DNA from: Perca fluviatilis | Taxonomy: Eukaryota; Chordata; Actinopteri; Perciformes; Percidae | Reading direction: 5' to 3' | Length of the DNA stretch: 64,000 bases | NCBI RefSeq assembly: GCF_010015445.1 | Contig: NC_053133.1 | Span: 30,596,252 to 30,660,251, forward strand | Shown: positions 25,510 to 38,879 of the stretch, piece after piece | How positions within the stretch are numbered: position 1 is the stretch's first letter | How the letters are laid out: each line of letters starts with the position of its first letter | Position numbers and translations under genes: made by a program | Notes under the pieces: generated by a model | The model's database searches: none | What the model saw: the letters and a program-made list of their open reading frames with translations, nothing else | What the model was told of the DNA's origin: nothing

Positions 25510-26342
25510 CCAAGCTCAACCTGATCTTCTATAAGAACGGTGATGCCGTTATCAATCGAGTATTGATTGGTCAGTAGGCGGAGCTTTAACACCGGTTGAT
25601 CTCTGATCTCCAACTTAACCTGCTCCGGACCAGGTTAGGCGTCCAGCATGAGTTACCATGGTTATTGAACCCGGTATCAAGTGATCCACCTTCGTGATAC
25701 AGAAAACCCTGGTGAACCTGAAGTTACCTCGTTAACCCCAAATCTTGCTTCGTAGTCCAGGCCTCTGGCCTCATAATGAAAGCATGGTTACCTTATATTA
25801 TATATATTAGTAAAAGTGCCAAACAGCAGCTCCATTACCTTGTTCTAGTTCTGCCTGCAGAGCCTGGTAAAAAAGTATAAAGGTTTGGACATTTATTAAT
25901 TATTTAGTAATTATTTGGATGACTACTTGTTACTTTTACTTAATTCATATTATTCTGAAGTAACAGTACTTTTACTTGAATACAGTTTTTGGCTACCCAC
26001 CTCTGGTCACTACACAGCGCCCCGCCCCCTTCCGCCATTTTGGGAGGCTACCCGCCAGAACTGCTCATTGTTTGTGTTGGTAGCAGAGGAGGTTGTTGCA
26101 ATTCCTCACTATATTTAAATGCCTGGAAAACACTGCTTTGTAAAAAAAAAATGCCCCAGTGTCTTACACGATTGTCGTGGAAACCATAGGAACCATGTGT
26201 TAAAGTTTTTTCATTTCCCTACATGGAAAAAGCATAAAGGAGAGCATGTCTCCGATGTAACAAGGAGACTTCGGATTTCTTGGGTGGCTGCAATTAGAAG
26301 AAAGGACCTTTCTCTGGTCCAGCACAGAGACAGCACACTGAC

Positions 26343-26762
26343 TGGAAAGGATCCCTCCAGAGATAGACCTTTTAGTTAAAGAGTAAGATCCTTTTAGTTT
26401 AACATGAAACAGCCCCGAAATCACCATCACCAAACTCCACCAGACTCCATGTAAATAATCAGGACTTTTAGCGTGTATAGAGACAGCATATTTCCACATG
26501 TAAATGGGTGAATTAAGGGTTTATTTCAACCAAACCAGAGTGGTGATTGTTGGAACAGTGGAAAGATGAACCAAGACGGCTTTTGATACTTTTATTTAGT
26601 TTCTGTCTACTTTGAATGAAGTGTGTTTTACGATGATAAAAGTCCTGATTATTTACATGGAGTCTGGTGGAGTTTGGTGATGGTGATTTCGGGGCTGTTT
26701 CATGTTAAACTAAAAGGATCTTACTCTTTAATTAAAATGGCTCTCTGTAGGGATCCTTTCCA
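26343..26762. mobile_element. palindromic fold-back element, arms of about 125 bp
   Basis: Sequence 26343-26470 is nearly the exact reverse complement of 26637-26762, including AACATGAAACAGCCCCGAAA. The spacer is 166 bp. No coding sequence is present. Confidence 0.75.
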
Positions 26763-27311
26763 TAATGTTATCAGACACTTAGAATAATAATCTGAGTCTG
26801 TCAGCGGCAAAAACTTTTAGTGGACACTAACTGATTAATATACTGGACCAGTTTCAGAGATTGTTGTTTCTATCAGTTTGTCCCTGTAAGGGCCCTTTTC
26901 TTTTGCTGCCTTCTTCTTAATTTTCTCGCAATTTCTCTGTTTAAACCATGGATGTATTAAGAGAACAAAACGCCTTAATGATAATTCCTTGAGCCGTCTT
27001 TCCTGCTCCCTGTCTGTGTCGCTCTAACACTGTTGCCCCTGGCAACCGTTAGCGTAGGATCCCAAAATGGTGGACGGCTCAGACACCTCCCAAATCGTGA
27101 CGTATGTCCTCATTCTCAATACACACACACACAGCACACAGTACACACACACACAGACACACACACACACAGACACACACACACACACACTAAGGTGTTA
27201 CAAGAGGTAGAGGGGACTGATACACACACACACACTCACACAGGCTATAGACATTTAATAGGCTACATGTACTTTACTTGAGTCTTTTCTTTTCATGCCA
27301 CTTTCTACTTC

Positions 27312-28075
27312 TACTCCGCTACATTCATCTGTTACAGCTTTAGTTACTAGTTACTTTAGTTACTCCGCTACATTCATCTGTTACAGCTTTAGTTACTAGT
27401 TACTTTAGTTACTCCGCTACATTCATCTGTTCCAGCTTTAGTTACTAGTTACTTTAGTTACTAGTTACTTTAGTTACTCCGCTACATTCATCTGTTCCAG
27501 CTTTAGTTACTAGTTACTTTAGTTACTCCACTACATTCATCTGTTCCAGCTTTAGTTACTAGTTACTTTATTTACTCCGCTACATTCATCTGTTCCAGCT
27601 TTAGTTACTAGTTACTTTAGTTACTCCGCTACATTCATCTGTTCCAGCTTTAGTTACTAGTTACTTTATTTACTCCGCTACATTCATCTGTTCCAGCTTT
27701 AGTTACTCGTTACTTTAGTTACTAGTTACTTTATTTACTCCGCTACATTCATCTGTTACAGCTTTAGTTACTAGTTACTTTAGTTACTCCGCTACATCAT
27801 CTGTTCCAGCTTTAGTTACTAGTTACTTTTACTCATTCTACATTCATCGGTTCCAGCTTTAGTTACTAGTTGACTTTAGTTACTCGGCTACATTCATCTG
27901 TTCCAGCTTTAGTTACTTTAGTTACTCCGCTACATTCATCTGTTACAGCTTTAGTTACTAGTTACTTTAGTTACTCGGCTACATTCATCTGTTCCAGCTT
28001 TAGTTACTTTAGTTACTCCACTACATTCATCTGTTCCAGCTTTAGTTACTAGTTACTTTAGTTACTAGTTACTTT
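27312..28075 (+). repeat. 49-bp minisatellite, about 15 copies
   Basis: The unit contains TACTCCGCTACATTCATCTG, then TTCCAGCTTTAGTTACTAGT. The same array type follows the second NLR 5' segment at 60472, and a piece reappears after the N gap. Confidence 0.95.
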
Positions 28076-28187
28076 ATACATTAAGATTTCTGCACACAGA
28101 ACACATGTAGTTTATAAAATCTGATGTTTGATTCTAAAGTAAACTAACCGACAATATAACGGCTATATATATATAAGTCCGGCTGAA

Positions 28188-28190
28188 ATG

Positions 28191-28267
<77 letters not shown>

Positions 28268-28279
28268 TGTGTGTGTTGT
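28188..28279 (+). repeat. GT microsatellite
   Basis: (GT)n of about 80 bp is followed by a small CA tract. Confidence 0.95.
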
Positions 28280-28325
28280 TACACACACAGGGACACACAC
28301 ACACACGCAGAAGATTACTAATAAA

Positions 28326-28641
28326 AATATTAGGGTGCAAATCCTCCATCATAACAGCAATGCTCCAAGGTCCAAACGCGCCTGGTTTTTAAAGGGAATG
28401 GGAGATGATCTCTGATTGGTTGATGAATGGGAGATGATCTCTGATTGGTTGATTGCATGTTACGCCCAAAACACACCTCTGATTAATGAAGACACTAAGG
28501 ACAACCCTTTAGAACCAGGCGCCCGGCGCATGGACCCTTTTTTCCGCCGTCAAAACTAGCAGAAGTGGATTTGGACACGCCCTGAACACACCTGCACCAG
28601 GCGCTTCACGCCGTGCGCTCAGATCGATAAAATAGGGCCCC
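28326..28641 (-). mobile_element. dispersed teleost repeat ending GGGCCCTATTTTATCGAT
   Basis: Read on the minus strand it starts GGGGCCCTATTTTATCGATC and contains GGCGCCTGGTTC and a GATTGGTTGA run, a pattern I recognise as a very common fish repeat. One 32-bp piece (GGGAGATGATCTCTGATTGG) is duplicated. The class is uncertain. Confidence 0.5.
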
Positions 28642-28710
28642 AAGTGTTTATAGATATTCAGAGAGTGTTAAACTATAGAAATAATGGTTATTGTGTGTGT
28701 CTCCTCTCAG

Positions 28711-28854
28711 AGGTGAGGAGAACAGTGACTTGGAGAAAGAGAAGGAAGGGGAGGAGGGAGCAGAGTCTGGAGTGTACAGTATGTCTACGAAGAGGGACCG
28801 GTCCAAAGAGGATCCTCCAGACCCTAGTAATGAACCTGGACCCTCAGACACAAA
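28711..28854 (+). CDS. NLR exon 1 (N-terminal acidic/basic linker)
   Basis: The exon lies between CTCCTCTCAG and GTAAGAGA. Its frame is open throughout: an acidic, Lys/Glu-rich part, then [20 protein letters not shown] and PGPSDTK. A segment rich in Pro and Ser ahead of the RING is usual in fish NLRs. The donor leaves two bases (AA) that the first A of the next exon completes to Lys. A possible start ATG is 28781. The first base plus upstream phase 2 would also fit the exon type seen at 59647-59720, so translation may begin further upstream. Confidence 0.65.
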
Positions 28855-31800
28855 GTAAGAGACTGTTTCTACATATTTTTGGGGGGTTTTGTATAAACCA
28901 AATACAGTGCCTGACAAAAGTCTTGTCGCTTATCTAAGTTGTAGGAACAACAAATAATAACTTGACTTGTAGTTGATAAATTGGAATCAGAAATGGCTTA
29001 TATGAAAGGGAAAGGCTTCTGGATTATGGTTATTATACCAAAATAAACTCTTGTATCATTCATTGAGTTTTATAATTGAATTAGGACAGAAAGGTCAGAT
29101 TTGGCTTGGATAAAAGTCTTGTCGCATACAAAAATGCAGTAATGTACGGTAGAAATTATACGTTATTTTGAATACACAAACATGCTACAATAACATCAGA
29201 GCATACGTGAAGTCATGGTGCCTTGGGAAAAAGAAAATGAGCTCGGAGGACTACATCCATACGTCTCAGCAATGACTCAAATAACTTATTGATGAAGTCA
29301 TCTGGAATAGCAAAGAAAGCGGTCTTGCAGGACTCCCAGAGTTCATCAAGATTCTTTGGTTTAATCTTCCAAGCCTCCTTCATCTTAGCCCAGACATCTC
29401 AATAATGTTGATGTCTGGTGACTGGGCTGGCCAATCCTGGAGCACCTTGACCTTCTTCGCTTTCAGGAACTTTGATGTGGAGGCTGAAGTATGACAAGGA
29501 GCGCCATCCTGCTGAAGAATTTGCCCTCTCTTGTGGTTTGGAATGTAATGGGCAGCAAGAAGTTGTTGATACTTCAGGCTGTTGATGTTGCCATCCACTC
29601 TGTAGATCTCTCGCACACCCCCATACTGGATGTAACCCCAAACCATGATTTGTCCTCCACCAAACTTGACTGTTTTCTGGGTGAATCTTGGCTCCATGCA
29701 GGTTCCAACAGGTCTTCTGCAGTATTTGCGGCAATTGGGATGCAGTTCAATGGATGATTCATCAGAAAAATCAACCTTCTGCCACTTTTCCACTGTCCAT
29801 CCTTTCACCAAGCTGTGGGCCTGTGCAAATGCAACACAATTTTTTAGGTGTCTTCTATTTAAAGATTGTGAGCACTAATTTGGCCATGGAGACCACTGCG
29901 TGAGAGAATTCGACAAACTGTTCTTATAGATACAGGGCTTTCTGGTGGCCAGCCCAGAAAAAGGCCTGGCCCTGGACTGTTGAAGCAACAAACGGTCCTC
30001 AACAGTTGTCTTACGGGGTCTGCCTGACCTGGGCTTGTCATGAACTTCATTAGTTTCTTAAAATCTTTTTCTTATCCTCTCCACTTGACGTTTGGATACA
30101 TTGAAGAGGTCTGCCACCTCAGCAGCAGACTTGGTCTTCAGGCTCTTGCTGATCAGCACTTTGGTCTGTGGTTGAATCTTTGGCATATTGTGAGAGGTCA
30201 GGTTGCACTTCAAATGAAGGTCTGGTGTGCTGGAGTTCTTTTTATACACACCCGGGAATGTGTTAATTACAGTATTTGTCACAAGTGAAGCTCTAATCTG
30301 TGATTGGTTGAATCATTTAAAGACACGACAAGACTTTGTCAAAGCCAAATCTGACCTTCCTGTCCTAATTCAATTATAAAACCCAATGAATGATACAAGA
30401 CTTTATTTTGGTATAATAACCATAATCCAGAAGCCTTTGCCTTTCATATAAGCCATTTCTGATTCCAATTTATCAACTACAAGTCAAGTTATTATTTGTT
30501 GTTCCTACAACTTAGATAAGCAACAAGACTGTTGTCAGGCACTGTAGTAAGATTTTACATCCTCTTCTGGTTCCTGCATGTTCATAAAAAAAAGTAAACA
30601 GACAATGAATGGAGAGAGGACAACAATACGTCATAGAGAAACAGTATGACACATTAATGAAAATATTAAACATAACTACAGTGCATTGCTGTAGAGAAGA
30701 AACGTTGTTCACCAAGAGTTTTATTATGTAAGACTGGGTAATTAAAACATATTTTAATTGATGTATTTTATCAAATATGAAAGTTCCTGGACACAAAGTG
30801 AAAGTGGTTTTAAAGTATTTATTATAGATCAGGTTTACTGTCTCCTTGATGAAGTGGAAATAATGTCTTCATAGTCACACCGTGGTTATTGTGTGCTTGT
30901 CTCCTCTCAGACATCAGAAGTTGAGTGATGTATTATGGAGGAAATATTTATTCATAATTCAAATTTAAAGTCCAAAGAGAAAACGAAGCGAGATGAAATT
31001 AAGAATATTATTATTTCTTTTAATTTTCCATTTGGCTTTTCCATTTTGATTTAATATTTGGCTTTTCAATTTCAATTTAACATTGGATTTCCATTTGGAT
31101 TTAATATTTGGCTTTTGAATTTCCATTTAATATTGGCTTTTCATTTGGACTTGACACATGTCAATGTAAATAAGGAGGTGTGGCCCAAAGGCTGGTGGGA
31201 GGGTCTGACACGAAAGGGGTGCAGAGGCACCTTATGAACAGCAGGGGGAGCTGACTGCTGGGGAGTATCTGTCTGCAGCTTCACCAGCAAACTGACTTGG
31301 CCTCTTATTTCACATGATAGAAACTGATGATGTAGGCTAAACACAAACGACATTTCATGCAACAACAGTGAAGTTGTCATGTAGTTACTATAATCAGAAT
31401 CAGAATCAGAAATACTTTAATAATCCCAGGGGGAAATTATTTTTGTTACAACTCCAGATATACAAACAACATATATTATCCAGACTTTAACATATATATT
31501 AAAAACAAATACACAGTAATAATATATGAAAGATAAAATGTACAGTGTTAATGTGCAAAAAGTGCATTAAAAAAGAGAAATGATTGTCAGTGTTTGAGAG
31601 ATTACAGAGATGGGGTATTCGACTCTCCGAGGGAGGCGTTGTAGAGTTTAATGACCACAGGCAGGAATGATCTCCTGTGGCGCTCTGTGGTGCATCTGGG
31701 TGAGAGGAGTCTTCTGCTGAAGGTGCTCCTCTGCTGGGCCAGTGTGTCCTAGAGAGGGGGGGAGACATTATCCAAGATGGACTGAAGCCTGGACAGCATC

Positions 31801-34800
31801 TTCCTCTCAGCCACGGTCATCAGTGTGTCCAGCTCCTCCCCCACAACATCACCAGCCCTCCCCCACGACATCACCAGCCCTCCTGATCAGATTGTTCAGT
31901 CTGTTGGTGTCTGCCACCTTCATCCCACTGCCCCAGCATGTGACAGCGAAGAAGATAGCACTGGCCACAACAGACTGATAGAACATCCTCAGCATCGTCC
32001 GGCAGATGTTAAAGGACCTCAGCCTCCTCAGGAAAAAGAGTCGACTTTGGCCCTTTTTGTAGACAGCCTCGGCATTTCTAGTCCAGTCCAGCTTATTATT
32101 TAAGTACACCCCCAGATACTTGTACTCCTCAACAGTGTCCACAGGGACCCCCTGGATGGAAACAGGGGTCCCAGATGATTTTGCCCTCCTCAGATCCACT
32201 ACGAGCTCTTTCGTTTTTGTCACATTGAGCTGCAGATGGTTCAGCTCACTCCAAGTGACAAAGTTGCCCACAACAGTCCTCTATTCATTCTCATCACCCT
32301 TTTCTATGCAGCCAACTATTGCTGAGTTATCAGAAAACTTCTGAAGGTGGCAGGACTCAGTGCAATAGTTGAAGTCTGAGGTGAAGAGGGTGAAGAGGAA
32401 GGGAGAGAGGACAGTCCCCTGTGGAGCCCCAGTGTTGCTACCACCCTGTCAGACACACAGTTCCTTTAGGGCCGCATCGTACTGTGGTCTGCCCCGTCGG
32501 CAGGTAATCAACAATCCAGGACACGATGGGGGCCTCCACCTGCATCGCAGTCATCTTCTCACCCAGTAGAGCTGGACAGATGGTGTTGAAAGCACCGGAG
32601 AAGTCAAAGAACATGACGCTCACAGTGCTCGCAGGCTTGTCCAGATGAGTGTAGACACTGTTCAGCAGGTAGATGATGCTGTCCTCAACTCCCAGGCTGG
32701 GCTGGTAGGCGAACTGTAGTGGATCAGTGAATGGCCTGACCATAGGCCTTAGCTGCTCCCGGACGAGCCTCTCAAAGGTCTTCATGATGTGGGACGTCAG
32801 AGCCACCGGTCTGTAGTCCTGAGTGTCTTTGGCACAGGAACGAAGCAGGACGTCTTCCACAGCACGGGGACCCTCTGTAGGTGCAGGCTCAGGCTGAAGA
32901 CTTAGTACTCCATACAGCTGGGGGGCACAGGCTTTAAGCACCCTAGGAAATACACCATCTGGGCCAGCTTTTCCGGAGTGGAGTCTTGTCAGCTGTCTTC
33001 TCACCAGGTCAGGCGTGAAGGACACTGTAGAGGTGACTGTGGGGGGAGGGGTGAGGTCCTCAGGTTGTAGAGGAAAAGGTGTAGAGCATGGGGGAGGGGT
33101 GGAGTAGGAGGGTGTGAGTTGAGTGACGGTAGGGGTGCACCGATCCGATATTAGGATCGGATATCAGCCCCGATATTGCAAAAATAGCTGGAGTTTTTTT
33201 TTTTTTTACACTGCGTCGCAGCACCGGGGCCCCTGTTAACTGCGTACCCTTCTCACTCATGGTAGTAACTTTATAACACAACAATTAATAACCCACAACT
33301 AACTCTCTTAAAAGGATAAAACACCATAGCATATAACAATTTGAGACTTAAACAGTTTCTGACACTAATAATTTTACATTTACAAATGTAGCTACACCGC
33401 CGAATGGCATGCTGGGTATCATTACAGCTGCTAGCGCTAGCAAACAATCTTAAGCAGCTTGGGGACATGCCCCCCCCCCCGAACCTCAAAGAAAGTTAGC
33501 TAGAGGATGAAGAAAGACCGAGATACAACACGACTTTGCCAAGAGAGGAGTCGTTTCCCTTTTTTTTCCATATTCCACCAATCCCTCCACAGACCGTTGA
33601 GAAAGACGGGTTCAGAGCAATGATTAAAACTCTGGATTTAAGATGTCTTGGCTCGCTGAAATACGTCCTCCAACCTACTAACGTTTCCAACTTCGCCCCA
33701 GTGGACTTGGCCTCTTATTTCACATGATAGAAACTGATGATGTAGGCTAAACACAAACGACATTTCATACAACAACAGTGAAGTTTGGATATCAAATTTG
33801 GATATCGTTTCAAAATCGGAAATCAAATGAACGAAAAAGTAGCCTACACGGGCTGTACAAAAGGCCGTCAATCAGGAGTGATTGTTGTGAGTACATGTCG
33901 GAGAATAGCGCAGACACGCACCTCACACCACGCACACCACCCGGAGAAAAAAGTGAGAGAAAGAAAAAGGAGAGGTCGCAGTTCGGACGATGACTGACTA
34001 CCCGGTTGAGATTGTGTGTGTGTGCGTCCTCGAGATCTGACCACACACAAACGCACGTAGCAGAGCTACCCACACCCATGTTTCTACTGTTGCTTAATTA
34101 AATAAAACATCAAAAGAGAGAAGTTGTTTGAGTCCCACCTGGGGCCAAGTTGGGAACCAGAATCAGCTTTAAATCCAGTCCTAATCTAGTCCTCACTAAC
34201 ACGGGCCCAATTATAGTAACTACATGAAAACTTCACTGTTGTTGCATGAAATGTCGTTTGTGTTTAGCCTACATCATCATTTTCTATAATGTGAAATAAG
34301 AGGCCAAGCCAGCCTGAAGCTGCAGACAGATACTCCTCAGCAGTCAGCTTTCCCTGCTGTTCATAAGGGGCCTCTGCACACCTTTCGTGTCAGACCCTTC
34401 CACCAGCCTTTGGGCCACACCTCCTCATTTACATTGACACGTGTCAAGTCCAAATCAAAAGCCAATGTTAAATGGAAATCAAAATGCCAAATATTAAATA
34501 AAAATTAAAAGCCAATGTTAAATTGAAATCGAAAAGCCAAATATTAAATTAAAATTAAAAGCCAATGTTAAATTAAAACTAAAAGCCAATGTTAAATTGA
34601 AATTGAAAAGCCAAATATTAAATCCAAATGGATAAGCTAAATAGACAATTAAAAAAAAAAATAACAATTTTTTATTTGATCTCGCTTCGTTTTCTCTTTG
34701 GACTTTCAATTTCTCTTTGGACTTTCAATTTCTCTTTGGACTTTCAATTTGTATTATGAATAAATATTTCCTCCATAGCCCCTCAGGTCCGTCCACCTTA

Positions 34801-37800
34801 CGTTTTCTCCTCCACCCCTGCCCATTCCCCCATTCTTCAGTTCCCCCGACACTTGCCCCTGAGACTGTAGGCTGTTGTCTTCATTCAGCCCACCTCAGCT
34901 CCATCCATGCTCCACCTTTTTGCCAATTTTTTTGAATTGGCCTGCAGAGCTACTGGGAGCTGGCCACTTTGAGCTTCATTTCGGCTCTTCAGAAACTTAT
35001 GGGTGACGGCACGGAGATTACATCCATATTTTGGGCAGTTTATGGCTTCAAACAGTGATGTGATTGCCCGCATAACCACACAACTTGATCTGTAGTCCCC
35101 TTCATCCTGACATTTTGAAATTCATGAACCAAAACTACAGGTGGCAGCCGTCTGCTCTCTGATCATTTAGACATTGTTGGTACAATGTTTTCTTACAATA
35201 ACTTATAAAAGGATTTTCATTTTAAGATAAATGTCTTTGTCCACAGAAAGAGGAAGAAGAGTGATGTTTTTGAGGAGGAGAAGCCGTCCTACTGTGCTTT
35301 GTGTCAGAACGTCCTGAAGGATCCAGTCTCTACCAGCTGTGGACACTGGTTCTGCAGACGGTGCATCACTTCATACTGGGACCAGTCTGCTTCATCAGGA
35401 GACTCCTGCTGTCCCCAGTGTGGAGAAAGATGCAGAACAAGTAAGACTGTCCATCTGTCTGCTGATGTCTTCATGACTGGTTGGGTCAATTTCCGGTTTT
35501 AACCGGTCCGGTGTATCTTACTATTAGCTTGATCAAAGAGGAGAGTTTTAAGTTAATGGGGATGGTGTCTGCCTCGCGAACCCAGACTGGGAGCGGGTTC
35601 CATAATAAAGGAGCCTGATAACTGAAGGCTCTGGCTCCCAAGACCAGCCTACATTAGCAACCTGTGTCGCTCTCACGGTGCCAAATTTAACTTGTTTTAC
35701 AGTAGTGGTATAAGTTCAACTACTTACTGAATCAAATAGCTTTTCAGTAGCTTAGCTCTTTTATTGACCAAGTAATGCGGTAACGCCATCCACACAAGCT
35801 AACTTTACATTTTCCTGAGCTTTCTGAAGCTCAAGCACAGCGGCGGTTTCTCCTGCAGTCTGACATAAAACTGCTGAGGATCACTGAAGCCATCACCAAA
35901 TTCATGTACATAGATGTATAATTAAAGCTCTGATTTAATAACCTATTTTGCCATGTTGCTATAGCTTAGCTTGCTACATTTATTTGGGGCTAATGTTGAC
36001 TTAATTGTATAGCTTCATTTAATGTGGAGTAATCTGTTTGTTTACTAGAAAGTTCATGTGTTTTTGGTGTGAGAAAACGATATATGGCAGTAGGTCTCAT
36101 AGAAAACAAAAACTGCGCCACATATGTTGAAACATTTCGGAAGCCGAGGAAAGAAGTGAGCTGAAAAAGACGAGGCAAAATGTAAACCCCTAAACTTTAG
36201 GGGTTTACATTTTGCCTCGTCTTTTTCAGCTCGACTTTCACCCGCAGTGAGGTTATTATAACCTCACTGCGGGTGAAAGTCAATGCTTAGAGGTGCATTA
36301 CTGCCACCATGTGGTCTGGCATATAATAAGACATAAGAAGAGAATAAGACAAGTGCAAAACATAGTGGTCAAAATTGGTATACCAGTCCCGTGGTTGGCT
36401 TGATATCAAACCACTTTAACATCTTTTACACAGGCCCAAGCCTTCTGAAAACTAACACTATTCATAATTAGACTTTTTGTATTTTCTTACAGTGGACGTG
36501 GTAAAGCAAGTACATAAGATCAGTGTGAAGGGGACGTTTGAACGTGTGACTGAAGGAAGTGATGTAACAGGAAGTGGAACCCCCCTCAACAGCATCTTCA
36601 TTGCGCTCTACATCACAGACGAACTGAGTGAAGAAGTTAATACCCAACATGAGGTGAGGCAGCTCGAGACAGCTTCCAAGATGGAGACCCTCCATGACTC
36701 TCCAATCAACTGCAGTCACATCTTTAAAGCCTTACCTGACCAACAGAAACACATCAGAGTCGTTCTGATGATCGGCGTCGCTGGCGTTGGAAAAACCTTC
36801 TCAGTACAGAAGTTCTGTCTGGACTGGGCCGAGGGTTTGGAAAACCAAGATGTGGATCTGGTGATTCCTCTTTCCTTCAGGGGAGCTGAACTTGATCAAA
36901 GATGAGCAGTACAGTCTTCTGGAGCTGCTCCGTGTTTTCCATCCATCATTACAGGAGGTCACAGCAGAGCAGCTCGCTGGCTCTAAAGTTCTCTTCATCT
37001 TTGGACGGCCTGGATGAAAGCAGACTTTACCTGGATTTCAACAACAATGAGGCTGTTTCTGATGTCACACAGAAGTCATCAGTCAACGCTGCTGTCGCAA
37101 ACCTCATCCAGGGGAAGCTGCTTCCCTCGGCTCTCGTCTGGATAACTTCCCGACCTGCAGCAGCCAATCAGATCCCTCCTGCGTGTGTTGACAGGGTAAC
37201 AGAAGTACGAGGCTTCACTGACGACCAGAAGGAGGAGTACTTCAGGAAGAGAGTCAGTGATGAAGAGCAGTCCAGCAGAATCATCTCCCACATCAAGACA
37301 TCCAGGAGCCTCCTTATCATGTGTCTGATCCCAGTCTTCTGCTGGATCACTGCTACAGTTCTGGACCACATGTTAACTACAGACCAGAGAGGAGAGCTGC
37401 CCAAGACCCTGACTGACATGTACTCACACTTCCTGCTGGTTGAGACAAAGAGGAAGAAGCTCAAGTATGCTGAGGGACATGAGAGGAGTCCACAGGAGCT
37501 GACGGAGGCTGACAGGGAAGTTCTTCTGAAGCTGGGGAGGCTGGCGTTTGAGGAGCTGCAGAAAGGAAACATCATGTTCTACCAAGAAGACCTGGACCGT
37601 TGTGGTCTGGATGTCAGAGAGGCCTCGCTGTACTCAGGAGTTTGTTCAGAGATCTTCAAAAGAGAGAGTGTGATCTTCCAGAAAACAGTCTACTGCTTCG
37701 TTCATCTGAGCATTCAGGAGTTTCTGGCTGCAGTCTATCTGTTCCACTGTTACACCAACAGGTACATACAGGTACTCAAGGACTTCCTGGGACCAGACTG

Positions 37801-38841
37801 GAAAAACAAGATCATTGATTTATCTCTGGATGAAGATGATGATGACAGGGACATAGAACATTCCCAGTCCGTGGATGAAGATGATGGTGTTGATGATGAC
37901 AGGGACATTGACCATTCCCCAACCGTGGACAAAGATGATGGTGTTGATGATGACAGGGACAATGCCCATTCCCCACCCGTGGAAAAAGGTGATGATGATG
38001 ACGGGAAAAATGACCATTACCCATCCCTGGATGTCTTCCTGAAGAGAGCCTTGGAGAAATCCCTTAGGAGTAAAAATGGCCACCTGGACCTGTTTGTCCG
38101 GTTCCTTCATGGCCTCTCTCTGGAGTCCAACCAGAGACTCTTAGGAGGCCTGCTGGGTCAGACAGACAACAGTCCAGAAATCATCCAGAGAGCCATCAAC
38201 AACCTGAAGGAGATGAACAGTAATAAGATCTCTCCTGACAGAAGCATCAACATCTTCCACTGTCTGACGGAGATGAACGACCACTCAGTCCATCAGGAGA
38301 TCCAAGAGTTCCTGAAGTCAAAGAACAGATCAAAGTACCTCTCTGTGATCCACTGCTCAGCTCTGGCCCACATGCTGCATATGTCAGAGGAGGTTCTGGA
38401 TGAGTTGGACCTGAAGAAGTACAAAACATCACTGGAGGGAAAACTGAGACTGATTCCAGCTGTGAGGAACTGCCGAAAGGCTCTGTAAGTCCAGATTTTA
38501 TAACTTTTATAAATCAGTATAGATTAGTAGTTCAGTTCTTCACACATGTTCTTGAGTTGTTTTAGCAACAAAGTCTCACTCTCAGCCAGATTTTCCAGGG
38601 TAAAACCACTTAGGGTTAGGGAAAGATCGTGGGCAGGGTTAAAAAAATTACGTTTAAGTGACACACAGGACAAGAATGGGACATGGACCCCAGTCTCTGG
38701 ATGAAAGTACTGTGTTGATTGAGTCATCTATAGGCCTGGGTACCGAACGTCAATACTTTTATGGCACCGAAAAAAGCGTCTGAGCGCGTAAGCGCAAGCT
38801 TATCTGTCCTCTGCATATTGACACAGAGCAGAGCTCCGACC

Positions 38842-38879
<38 letters not shown>

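Larger units (their letters stand above)
21168..26005. mobile_element. large composite hAT insertion (4.8 kb)
   Basis: The ends CAGAGGTGGGTAGTAACG and GGCTACCCACCTCTG are inverted. A perfect 8-bp target duplication GTCACTAC (21160-21167 and 26006-26013) proves one insertion event. It contains a second hAT copy (23534-24833), CT and GT microsatellites (24892-25500), and no readable transposase. Confidence 0.85.

Noticed and set aside
36902..37005. Met at 36902 as the start of a separate NACHT protein
   Set aside because: The first 35 or so residues are the wrong frame. True family homology before the Walker B lies in the other two frames, so the Met is a frameshift artefact.
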